Below are positions 11,561-22,422 of a stretch of 64,000 nucleotides of DNA, piece by piece. Numbering within the stretch: position 1 is the first letter of the stretch; each line of letters opens with the position of its first letter. The notes under the pieces are model-generated. The model searched no databases, was not told the origin of the DNA, and saw only the letters and a list, made by a program, of their open reading frames with translations. Made by a program: the position numbers and the translations under genes. Source of the DNA: Sphagnum magellanicum. Its lineage: Eukaryota; Streptophyta; Sphagnopsida; Sphagnales; Sphagnaceae. The DNA is taken from NCBI GenBank assembly GCA_021904315.1, contig CM038924.1, forward strand, positions 12,946,026 through 13,010,025, in the 5' to 3' direction.

Positions 11561-12270
11561 TAGGAAGATTGGTGATAAAGAAGTTTCAAACCCATTAACA
11601 ACTCATTGGAGAGCAATTTCATGTCTTTGTTGATGGTTTGAACAAAAAGTTGCATGTCTCAAAAGTAGATTAGTAATTTGAATTCCACCTCAAAAAAAGT
11701 CATTAGATAATAGTAGCCACTATTACAAAAATATTGTTTTTCCGGTAGTAGTACCATCTTTTTAAATGATTGTCGAATCAAGTTCATTTGTTTGAAATGA
11801 TTAACTATATTTGATTTGACTAAAATCAAAACTAGATATGATTCATTATGACTATAATGTTACTTTTGATGATGTGGCAATACTAAAATTAATTTTAATT
11901 AAATTTTAATTAAAATATCAAAAAATGAAAGTAAATTATAAATTTCATTTTTTTCATTATTTTTAATTATTCACATAAATTTTTTAAAATTTTTATTTTA
12001 TTATAAAATATTATAGCTATATTTTTTCCTATATAAATATATATAAATGAATCCATATAGCTAGCAAAAATAAATCCGACTATCAAAAGTATATTATCAT
12101 TTTTACAAACTTGAAAATAAAATATAACTTATAATGGCTTAAGATATTACCATTGAATAATGTTCAACTTGAAAATTGAAGATCAAAGTGTATTAGAAAG
12201 TCCATCAAATTGAAGATCTTTCTTCAAAACTAAGGATGAACTCCCAAAAGTAATCACCATAGTTATTTAT
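11561..12270. other. AT-rich intergenic DNA
   Basis: No gene. At 11719 the phrase CACTATTACAAAAAT resembles a transposon end, but no convincing partner end was found. Confidence 0.45.
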
Positions 12271-12279
12271 TTAACTACA

Positions 12280-13050
12280 CTATTATTTACCTAGGTTATG
12301 ATCACATAGATTAGGAGACTACATAAGTAGGGGGCTAACTAGGTTAGGGCCTACTAACTCCCTTACCTAACTATGAGTTACATACCTACCTACCTATGTA
12401 TGGGCTACTTACATACTTACTCACCTTCCTATGTGAGAAAAAAATTATGAAAAACTTATATGGGGGGCTACATAAGGTCCATCTAGGGAGCTATTAAAAT
12501 GTTTCCCAAATTAAGGGATACCTAAGGGTTATTTAGGGGGACTACTTAATTAACCTAAGAGGTTCCTTAAGGGTTACTTTAAAAACCACCTAGGGGCTTA
12601 CTTAAGTTATGGGCTATCTAAGATATATAAGGACTACCGGAAGCCTACAAAGGGTTTTACGTAAAAGGTTACTTAAGGTGTTATATAATAGCTACATATG
12701 GACTTATCTAAGTTAGGGGATAATTAAAGGGTATTTAAGTGGCTACTTAAAAATATACATAGGAGCTATGACTTAGCCCTAAATAACTTTTTAGTAAGCT
12801 TTTATGTAAACCTTATGTAGCATTTTTTTGCACTATGAGTTAATTTTAAATAGTCCCCTAAATAGCCTTTAAGTAACCCTTAACCTAAAAAATCCCTAAC
12901 TAGCCCCATAAGTATGCTTTATGTAACACCTTAAATAACCTTTAAGTATCCCAAAAACTAAGTAGATCCTGGGTAATCCCCTAAGTAGTTATCCCATAAC
13001 CTAAATAGGCCCTTAGTTCTCTTTAAGTAGTTTTCTATTAACTAATGGTA
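12280..13050. repeat. degenerate array of CTTAAGG/CTACTTA units with inverted halves
   Basis: From about 12280 to 12770 the + strand repeats phrases such as GGGCTACTTAAG, AAGGGTTACTT and TTATTTAGGGG. From about 12770 to 13050 the same phrases appear as complements (CCCTAAATAACTT, CCTTTAAGTAACCC, CCTAAGTAG). The whole can therefore fold into a large imperfect hairpin. Related phrases recur at 13960-14110 and, within the CACTA copies, at 39215-39310 and 48345-48490. No coding frame. Confidence 0.6.
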
Positions 13051-15380
13051 ATTATCATCATAGAATTACCTCTATGACAAATTAATCAATTTAGGTTTAA
13101 TTTTGGAGTGGAATTATAATGAAAAATAATTAGTGTGTAAATTTCCAAATCTAGATAGCCTAAAGGGCTTCCTAGTAACTTACAATTACATTCCATGATT
13201 TCATTTTTGCTTTCAACTCCAAACTTTTCTAGTTTCAAAAAAAATTTAAATTAATATAGGGTATTGAAATTGGATGCCAAAAAATGTATAAACAAATATA
13301 GGGTGGCTTTAATATGTGCATATTAAATAATTAAATAATAATATTGGATGCATGACCGAATAACTAGTAGTTTGTCCCTCTTCCTAGTCTAATCTTGGAG
13401 CTTTCAGCACATGGGGGAAAATATAAATCAAACCTAATACCCCATAATAGTTGTTTATTCATGTAAGTCACAAAAATAACATTAAGTGTCCCCCCCTCCC
13501 CAAGGTATTTTTGTTGTTGGAATACAAGAGAGTGTTGTTCCATACATGGTGGTGGCATTATGTACTTTCTTTTGTTTTGTTTTTTTATATTTGCAAATAA
13601 ATGTAATTAATTTTTTTTGATATAGAGGATTTTTTTTCTTTTTTCTTTGGACAAATGGTCAATAAATAGTAATTGTAGCTAAGGAGGGCAACAACAATAG
13701 TCAACAAACACACAAAATGATGAAAGCAAGGAGTTTCTAATGGGACAATTTATAGTAGAACTAAAAAAATTGGTAGGATGGTAATTACCTTCCTATCACA
13801 ATGGTTGTTTTCTCATCTATTCATATTGGTTATGTTAGGATTTTTCATTTTATTCTTTATATGGTAGTTATGTTTAAAGGTAGGTAGGTTCCAATACACA
13901 TGTTTTCTTGGGTTTTTATACTCGACAAACCTCACCTAATGTGTATTTAGGATCATAGAGACCACAAACATACACCCTCTAAGTAGGTCTTATGTATGTA
14001 AGGTTTTGATATCTGTAGTTAGGTAACCCCTTAACTAGGCTTTACATGTAATCCCCTAACTCCCCCTTAGGTATCCCATAACATTAGTAGGCTCCTAGGT
14101 AAATAGGTAGATGTAGGCAAAACACAAGAAATATGAAAAAGTTCAAATCATCTTGGGTTGAAGAGGAAATTCGACTTTCTTCTTTTGTTTTTTTCCTTTA
14201 GCACAATCCCATGTTGTAATTTGACTATTATCTTCAGTTTCAAGGCAACCCAAGGTTTTACTCTTGGGTTTTACCATCTTTGTGAATAATTTTATTAATG
14301 TTGTTTAATTTGTGATTTTAAAAGGAACCTTTTCCTAGTTTTGAAAAATAAATAAAATTGATGGAACCTTTAGTCTTAGAGTATAGTTCGGTCCTAAGAT
14401 TGGTATTTTGGATTTCTAAAACCTAATTTGGTTCCCATATTTTCTTAACAAATTGAAGCTTTCTTTAGTTTAAAATCAAGTCCAATTTATGTCCATTACA
14501 CATAGCGAAACATAAATTATTTTCTGTAATATTAATCTGTTCAACCAATCCAAATAGTCCAACATAAAGATTATGTAACCAATTAAAGATAATTATTTAC
14601 ATAAAAAGTAGAATTATTTTTATATAATCATAATTCTAATTATGTATACAAATTAATTTTACATATTGTTATATTGTTCAATCAATCCAAATAATCCAAC
14701 AGAAAGATTATGTGATTGTTTAATGATTAATTATGTTTATTTTGACTAAATAGGAAAAATGCTTGTGTGCCTAATATTATTAAATGAAACATCCATTTCA
14801 ATAGTATTGGAAGTTATGAGTTGCATATGTGTTATATGGCACCTATGTGGAAATTGTAATTGTAGTGACAATTGGCATGACTAAATTATGCTAATTTCTA
14901 TGATGTGGACATAAATGGGTTTACATGTATGCACAACATGAAACATGCCTAGTTTTGCTAATCAATATTTTGTTAATTAAGATTAAATGTAAACAAGAAA
15001 TTAAACTTGACATTTTAAATCAAATGTAATTATGTAAAATTAAACATTTGTGAATTTCCAAAATTGATTTATATTATGTACTTCACATGTGAAATTCAAT
15101 TTATTTTTACATAATTAAATCATTATGATTTAGAATATTATATTGGAATTTTCAAAATAAAAATGTGAATCTTACAAATGTTTTTACATTTAAAATTTTT
15201 TAAATGTAATTATGATGTTAGAGACATGTGAGATTAATTATGCAATTTCACATGAAATTTTAAAAATATTCAATTTAATCAAATAAACTTGGCCCAAATC
15301 AAAATGTTTAAATTTAATGCAACATTGTTTTCATGACATTTCAAATTAAACACATCATAAAATTCACTTTGTGAAGTTTT
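13051..15380. other. AT-rich intergenic DNA
   Basis: No supported gene on either strand. 13960-14110 carries another patch of CTAAGTAGG/CCCCTTAACTAGG motifs related to the preceding array. Confidence 0.5.
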
Positions 15381-15389
15381 TTCTATGGA

Positions 15390-16160
15390 CAACCTAGATC
15401 ATTTTCAATTGCCCATGGGTGTTTTAAATAATTTCTACCAACAAATGAATGAAAAAAACACTAATGGTTTGGATAATTTTTGGTCACCCATGGGTAGCCA
15501 AGACCATTTCTGGTTTTTTGAAAATCTGAATAATTAAAATAATAATACTAACAATTTAAACTAATTTTCATCACCCTTGGGCAACCAAAATCATTTTTGG
15601 TTACCCAAAAAAAAAATCTAATGGTTTAGATTTAGTTTCAATCACCCATGGGTGGCCAAGATCATTTCTAGTGGCCCACACACAAAAAATGAAAAGCTTG
15701 AAATTATTTATTGTAACCATAGATTGTTTGGATAAGTTTAATTTGTCAAAGAGAAAAACTAATTTCCAATCACCTAAAGTACAAAAAATAATATCAAAAT
15801 TTTAAAAAAATAATGATAAATTAGTTATGGTTGTTCATAAATACCCACAATCATTTACCGTCTCCTAAAGAATGTTTTTTAAAAATGTAATGGTCAAAAT
15901 CAAATCTAGATGCCCATGGACAACCTAAATCATTTTTATCACCCATGGGTAGGCAAATCATATCATTGAAAAAAAAACTAATGGTTTAGATCACTTGTTA
16001 CCCATGGATGGTTTCAATCATTTATAGTGGTCCATGGGTAGCTAAGATCACTTATGGTCACCCAAATTTTTATTTTTATTTTTTAATGATTTAGATCAAT
16101 TTTGTTGGCGATAAAAAGCCTAAATCATTTATAAATTCCAATGTTTAGCCAAGATCATTT
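15390..16160. repeat. degenerate satellite with CACCCATGGGTGG core
   Basis: At least eight spaced copies of (T)CACCCATGGGTNGCCAA...GATCATTT...GG lie near 15411, 15485, 15570, 15638, 15910, 15943, 16001 and 16030. They are separated by A-rich spacers reading CTAATGGTTTAGAT. Each core is itself a palindrome (CCCATGGG). No coding frame spans the array. Confidence 0.7.
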
Positions 16161-17930
16161 CCTTTCTTAAAACAAGTCATTGTTGTTAATGACAAAACTT
16201 AAGAAAGTCAATTCAAAATTCTTTTTTCTCCCCATATAGCATCATCATCTAATGTTTCCATTTTACCAAAAATTCGTTCCAATTTCTAATATGAAATTGA
16301 TAGAATTTAGTTTTTAAAATTTCCTATAGTTGGTTAAACTATGGTGTCCCCTTCATCTAACGGCACTAGTAATTCAAGCAACATTGGAAGGTGGGATTAT
16401 ACACACATTTTTGTAATAGGCTCATATGGAATACAACATGAATCATTTGATACCTAAAGAGGTCAAACTCATACCAACCTCAAGACATAACAACATCAAA
16501 AAGTTTCACATTTGTTATTTAAGGGAACTAACTATTTGGAATTTCTCACTTTATCTTGCCCATGGCAATTTCATGTGTTCCACCCCCAAAATAAGACATT
16601 GAAAAGTGGGAGCATCACGGCGAGTGATTTTATTTTGACAAAAGTGTTCAACTTGATAATTTATCTAAAATATAGAGGAATTTTTATTTTTTAAATGATC
16701 CAAATTCACCATGACAATGGTTCATCAAAACTAGTTTAAATAGGACAATTGTAGCTTCCATAAGTTGTCATCATAAATTTGACAAGTCCAAACTAGAATT
16801 TGCTTAGCCCATTTTAAAGTGAAGAGGGCATGAAAAGATGTCTTTTGAGATTTATCTTTTTAAAGTTTTTTTTCAACATCATATTCACAACAAGATTTTG
16901 AATACCTTATCCACCAATTTGCATCCCATTTGTTTTCAATAAACTAATCCAATCCTTGAATTGGAATTTAATTCAATTCAAGTTGCATTGCAATATTGTT
17001 CATGAAGACCTTAATTAAATATAAAAAAGCATTAATGTTTCTCACTTCAATAACATTTAGGAAAAATTCCTTGTTTTTTCAATGTTTTTAATCTTGGTGC
17101 AAATAAGGAATATTTATTGCATGTTACATATTGCATCATATCATTATTGTTGTTTGGTCAAGATTCATTTATAACAAGGTTTTGAAAAGACATCCTAAGA
17201 TGGGATGTCAATTTAATAAGCATTCCCAAATTCAAACATCTTTAGTCAAAATTCAAATCAAAGTGACGTTTTGGTTCAAAAATGACCTAAATTAAATAAC
17301 AACAAACATATAACATCAAGGATGATTAAAGATGAGGAATAACAAAAAGATAGGAATGCCAACATGGAATGACAAAATGGCAACAAGCAATAGTGAAGGT
17401 GTCAAAACACCAAGCTAGGTTGGATATGAATTTGTTTTTTGGGGGCAATAGAGAGCACCAATATGTTGCAAGTTGAAGGCATTGGATACAATGTCAAAGG
17501 ACATCAAGAAATACATAGAAAATATTGTGGGCACTAAGGTTGAACAAATTTATATTTTATAATTTTTTTGACCTAAGAGTTGTTAGGAAGCATGGTAAGA
17601 AATATGTCGGGGGATGACAAAAAGGCAAAAAAAAATGAGGCAATGAGAGGTGCTAAGAAAAACATCAAGAGTTCTAGAAATGATAATGTTTTAGTAGGTG
17701 AAAACTAAATCTCATATTCTAGAATTAATGGAAGTGAAAATGATTTCATGGAGAATCTAAATATGATCATGGATTATCATTGTCTAGTAACAAATTATAT
17801 TTTAAATAATTTATTTAAATAAATTTTAAATATACTAATATTTTGACCTTATGTCAATTGATTATCATTAACGAAATAGATTGAAACCCAAGTCATTAAA
17901 TTTTTTTCTTGTAAGTAATCAATAATCTAT
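16161..17930. other. AT-rich intergenic DNA
   Basis: No supported gene. There is a short open frame at 16512-16694 with no recognisable content. Confidence 0.45.
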
Positions 17931-17939
17931 CTATTGTTG

Positions 17940-19830
17940 AAAGTTATTTGTTTGTTTTGTTTGTCATGTCAAGATCTCCCAAACATGGTGTCTTTTATTA
18001 CATTTTTGGTACCATTGGAAAGCATTCAATGGATAGGGTTGCACCAAGGTGGTTTTGCAATGTTTAGGCCAATGGTGTAAAAGTTATTTTATATTAAACA
18101 ATTTTTTCAAAGAGAATTCAATAGAATAAAAATAAAAATAAAATTAAAACTAAGCAAGATTTTATTATTTTTGGAAAGCCTTTCATGATTGGGGTCTCTT
18201 GAAGATGATATCATAAATTTAAAACCTAAGGTGGGAAATGTATTGAATTTTGACTAAATTTTGTAATTTAAAACAATTTTTCTCACAATTGGATTCTATC
18301 ATTAAGGTCATGTTCACATTTGATCCAACAATACATGTCACATTATCCATCTATTAAGGAGGATAATTTGTTTGTCACATACAAATTTTTAAAACCATAA
18401 CATTCCCCAAACATTATTTGTATATTTTAGGAAGCATTCGAAATAACAGGGTATTTTTAAATTTGCTATGAAATAATGACATATTTTGAATACATTTTAG
18501 ATATACTTTAAAATATATTAGATATATTTTGAATATATTTTTATGATGAATTATAAACATCCTATTTACATTTAAACTAATTTCAAATTGAACTTTTTTT
18601 CAACAAGTTGCGCCTTTTTGTTTTTTGCACATTGTTTCAAATAAAATGAAAATGACCTCCCGAAGCATTCCCCACCACACTATTGATTGTTGATATTGTT
18701 GGAAATCCCTTAATGCGTGGATAGGGGTGCTTTGAGTTAAATTCATATTGTTTAAACTCGTAATGCAAGCTAGTAGTTGAAAATTGAAATATCTTTTCAA
18801 AGAAAACTCAAAAAAAATGAAAACTAAATTTTTTTAATGGAAATCGGGGCATTATTTGCTAATTTGGAAAATCCTTGAGAAGTAGGATTTCTTGGAGGTG
18901 AACTTCATAATTTTTTGACCTAAGGAAAGGGAGATATTGAATGTTGAATTTTTGGTCAAGTCTAAAAAAATTCTCTTTTTTTTTTCTTCACAATTGGGCT
19001 TTATCTTGATGGTCCTATTCACACTTGAAACAATTATTTGATCTTGTTCACACTTAGGGCAATAGCACAAACCAAATTGGTCTAACTATTACCGAAGAAG
19101 GTAGTTTGTTTGTCTAGTTTGTCAAGTTGGGATCTCCCAAACCATAGAAGGGGCCACACTCTTGGTACCATTGGAAAGCATTCAATGAAATACAGGTGCA
19201 CATAGATGGTTTCATTTTCTTGGCCTTGGCTACCAAGGCAAGGATGGTATTGTGTTTAGATTCATTAGAGCTTATAGTTGCTTAAGGGATTTTGGCCCCT
19301 AGGTAATAATAATAGGTCTAGTTTTATATGAGGATTTTTGAAAGATGATATTTTCGCTTGTGTTGAAGCTTGAGATTAGTTATAGAGTTATAATATCTTG
19401 AAGGATTTTGGTTTCTTTTAGAGGAATTTTTTGAAGATTATATTTTTGCATGGTGAAATATTTGAGTTTCCATAACTCTTCTTTTGCCTTAAGATAACTT
19501 TTTCGTGTATATGGCTAGGCCATAGTGTGACAAACTCCTTGTTTAACCATATTGGAAAGCCCTCAATGAGTAAAAGTGCTTAGAGATAGTTTCATTTAGT
19601 TTAGATTAACCTTGCAACAGATATTCAATATTGAATATTTTTTTGTTGAAGAATTTTTTTAAAAAAATAATTAGGGAAATTGGGGCATGCTCTTGGTATT
19701 GTTGGAAAACTCTTAATGAGTTGGATTTCTTGGAGGCGATTTTGTAACTTTCCGACCTAACATGCACAAGATATTGAATTTTGGGTAATATTTGTCATTA
19801 AAAATTCTATTAAAATTCAAATACAATTAG
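17940..19830. repeat. degenerate repeat array with GTACCATTGGAAAGCATTCAATG unit, interrupted by repeat A
   Basis: The phrase TNTTGGTACCATTGGAAAGC.TTCAATGA recurs, diverged, near 18005, 18170, 18430, 18665, 18865, 19160, 19548 and 19695. It is often followed by a second shared phrase, ATTTCTTGGAGGTGA...TTTTNGACCTAA, and then by ATATTGAATTTT. Copy 2 of repeat family A lies inside one unit. Spacing is irregular, so the array is old. Complementary frames are not coding. Confidence 0.55.
19224..19545. repeat. dispersed repeat family A, copy 2
   Basis: Matches 10379-10712 over almost the full length with small deletions. The left end GGCCTTGGCTA and right end TGGCTAGGCC form an imperfect inverted repeat, as in copy 1. 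It splits a unit of the surrounding degenerate array, so it was inserted after that array formed. Confidence 0.7.
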
Positions 19831-20330
19831 TTGGGTAATAAATTCACATTTGTGGCAAGAGCACATTGAGCCACAAGAGTATGAGTAGAGATTGATGCTA
19901 TATATTTCTTTTATTTTCATATCTTGTTTTATAACCAAATTTGGCTTAATCTTTAACGGAGCCAATTCAGGTATGTAAACAAAATTGCCAAAAAACATTG
20001 CATCCACGGTTTTTTCTTTTTTCAATTTTGTGGTTTTGAAAGTTTGGTGATTGTTTTTTGTTGAATTTACACTTTAAAAAAACCAAAAATTCCAAAAAAA
20101 TCCGAATTTTTTTTGTCGCCACAGTGCGAAAATTCGCCCCCAAAAATATTTATTTATTTATTTATTTAAAACTATAAAAATAAAAAATTAGATTTAAAAT
20201 ATAAAAATATAAAAATAAAACGCTGAGTAGCCAGAATCCCAGAGTTGGTATAAAATTCTTACCGGCTCCGGCGAGCGTAGGGTTACTGTGGCAGCCGGTT
20301 ACTAGCCTATTCGGAAAAAGACTAGTGAAC
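19831..20330. other. intergenic DNA before the LIL gene promoter
   Basis: No gene. It contains (TTTA)n at about 20147-20168 and a GC-richer patch (CCGGCTCCGGCGAGCG) from 20268, where the promoter-proximal region of the downstream gene probably begins. Confidence 0.4.
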
Positions 20331-20333
20331 GTT

Positions 20334-20517
20334 AACGTACTTTCTGCCACGTGGCTCATCTGTCACCGGCATTAATAAGGCAAGCGTGTGGATAATGAAT
20401 CTAAACGTACTTTCTGCCACGTGGCTCATCTGTTACCGGCAGTAATAAGGCAAGCGTGTGGATAGTGAATCAAAACGTACTTTCTGCCACGTGGCTCTTC
20501 CGTCACCGGCACTTTAA
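20334..20517 (+). promoter_or_regulatory. 70-bp tandem repeat, 2.6 copies, each with a palindromic G-box
   Basis: Copies start at 20334, 20404 and 20474 with an exact 70-base period; the third is cut after about 44 bases. Each has AACGTACTTTCTGCCACGTG followed by GCTC and a TCACCGGC/TTACCGGC phrase. The hexamer CACGTG falls at 20348, 20418 and 20488, each time inside the ten-base palindrome GCCACGTGGC. Such perfect G-boxes are established plant binding sites for bZIP (HY5, ABRE-binding) and bHLH (PIF) factors. The array ends about 480 bases before the start codon of a light-harvesting-like gene, which suggests light or stress control. That link is inferred. Confidence 0.7.
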
Positions 20518-20998
20518 ATCTTCACCGACACGCGCTCGTGACCAGTCACTCGGGAGTCTGGACTCGCAAGGTGTTTTTTTCCCAATTTTGCGATGTAGCC
20601 GAAGTGGCGATCATCCATAAGCGATTTTAGCCAGATTTGGTGATAAGATAATATGAAAGTAAAAAAAATCTAGCATCGTTCTATATTTTTGGCTACCTAC
20701 CTGCTGCAAGTTAGGATCGAGACTAGCGATTATTTATTTATTTATTTATTTCCCTAATTTCGGCGAGTAAAAACTAAAAACTCTAAAATCACCCGCAAAA
20801 ATCGCCATCTGGCGAAATTTCGCCAAAAAAGAAAAGAAAAAGAAATCCGTCCCTGCTCAGGAGAGGGTGCGAGACGGGGCCGTGAGCGAGCACTCGATCG
20901 ATCGCAGGTTTTTTTGTTCGTGCAAAACTCTTGTTGTTTATTTTGATTTGAGAGGAATATGCATACTTCTGCAGAGAAGTCTGATTTGAGAAATTATT

Positions 20999-22422
20999 AT
21001 GGAAATTATTGAAATCCGTCCATTGGGCTCAAGCAGCAGCAGCAGCAGTGGCAGGGCATTCCAAGTTTCTGAACTAAGACGACAATGCAAGCCTTTGAAG
21101 AGATTCAAGCATGTGGCCGTGCGTGCACTTGCAGAAACTAATGTATGTCTCTTTCCCTTAGAACACATTATGGTTTCTCTTCCTCGGCTTCTTTGGAAGG
21201 AAGCATAATTGAATAGAATTCATAAGCTTATTATTGTTTCAGCAGTGCCACAGAGACTTTCCTGAAACTGTTCCTTCTTGAAACTTTTTATTAACACAGC
21301 TATTCAAGCTAGGGTTTTAGGGTTTAGCTTCGTTGGAAGGAAGCATAATTGAATAGAATTCATAAGCTTATTGTTGTTTCAGCAATGCCACAGAGACTTT
21401 CCTGAACTGTTCCTTATTGAAATTTGTCATTAACAGAACTATTGAAGCTAGGGTTTTGAAATATTAGAAGCAAAGTTTTTGGTGCCCTGTGTTCCTGTGA
21501 TTTACCCTAACTATCTGTAGTTCACTGAGTACAGATTGTTTAAAAACGTGATGTGATGCAATCCACAATACACTAGTACCCTACTCAAATGCTAGACATT
21601 AAGTCAAAGACGAGACATGATCTTAGATATGTTTCATTGTGGTTTTGCACTTTCTGAAGTTTTGGACCTCATTGGAGATCATGGCAGTCAAATGGGTCAT
21701 TTCGAAGGTCTAGGAAGCATACAAAAGAGGTGATTATGGTGGATCCTTTGGAAGCCAAAAGACTGGCTGCAGAAGAATGGAAGCTGCTGCAAGCTCGTGC
21801 AGCACTCCAGGTCTTTTTCATCACTAGTATGGGGCTACTCTCAACATATGCATATTTTTGTTCTTGTATTAGTTTGCAAGTTAACTAATCCAGGAGGAGA
21901 TTTGTTGCATTTATATTTGAAGGTGATGCATGCTGTTTTACATTCTATATTGCAGTAACCTGTCTTTTTTTTTATGCTGTTTTGTGGAATGTAGAGACAG
22001 CAACAGATTGAAGCAATTAATGGTGGATGGGCAGTCCTAGGTTTGACAGCAGCCATTGTCATAGAGGGCTATACAGGCAAGGGAATTCTGGAACAGGTAG
22101 TTTCTCTTTGGCATACATATTTCATCTTGAAGAACATTGACAGCATGTTCAAACTCCAGGATTTCTCTTTGTACACTGTGAATGATTATCAGCTGCATAT
22201 TTGTCAAGGATTTGTCAGATCTTCAAAGCACCCTGAGCTGCTTTGCCAAATTATCATCTTGTGAACTGGTGCCCAAATCTTGAAACTCAATACATGACTT
22301 CTTCTTTGAAGCTTTCATGAAATTGCTTCTCCACTCAAAATAATTGGCTTTATGCTTTGCAGGTGGCAGGATACTTGGATTCAATTGCTGATTTCATAGC
22401 AGGGTTGACACCAGGTCCTTGA
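20999..22422 (+). CDS. one-helix light-harvesting-like (LIL/HLIP/OHP-type) chloroplast protein
   Basis: Coding exons are 20999-21142, 21688-21810, 21995-22096 and 22363-22422, all phase 0 with GT/AG borders, giving 142 residues. Residues 1-48 are rich in Ser, Arg and Lys with no early acidic run, like a plastid transit peptide. Residues about 60-90 are a charged helix (DPLEAKRLAAEEWKLLQARA). Residues 94-123 carry the chlorophyll-binding-like membrane helix: IEAINGGWAVLGLTAA, then E113 and GYTGKGILEQ. The C-terminal tail AGYLDSIADFIAGLTPGP is short. The family has one ExxNxR helix per protein and acts in photoprotection, chlorophyll scavenging or photosystem assembly in thylakoids. Here E95 and N98 are kept, but the usual Arg is Gly100. 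The exact subfamily (OHP, SEP or another LIL) could not be settled. Confidence 0.85.
21186..21457 (+). repeat. tandem duplication (140-bp period) inside intron 1 of the LIL gene
   Basis: Two copies, 21186-21325 and 21326-21457, share TTGGAAGGAAGCATAATTGA, GAATTCATAAGCTTATT, GCCACAGAGACTTTCCTGAA and AAGCTAGGGTTTT. They differ by a few substitutions and small indels. The repeat lies entirely within intron 1 and does not touch the coding exons. Confidence 0.85.

Noticed and set aside
11719..16421. Possible transposon with CTATTACAAAAAT inverted ends at about 11721 and 16408
   Set aside because: The 13-base match lacks a shared CACTA start, has no matching target duplication, and the enclosed DNA contains several unrelated repeats. 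Probably chance.
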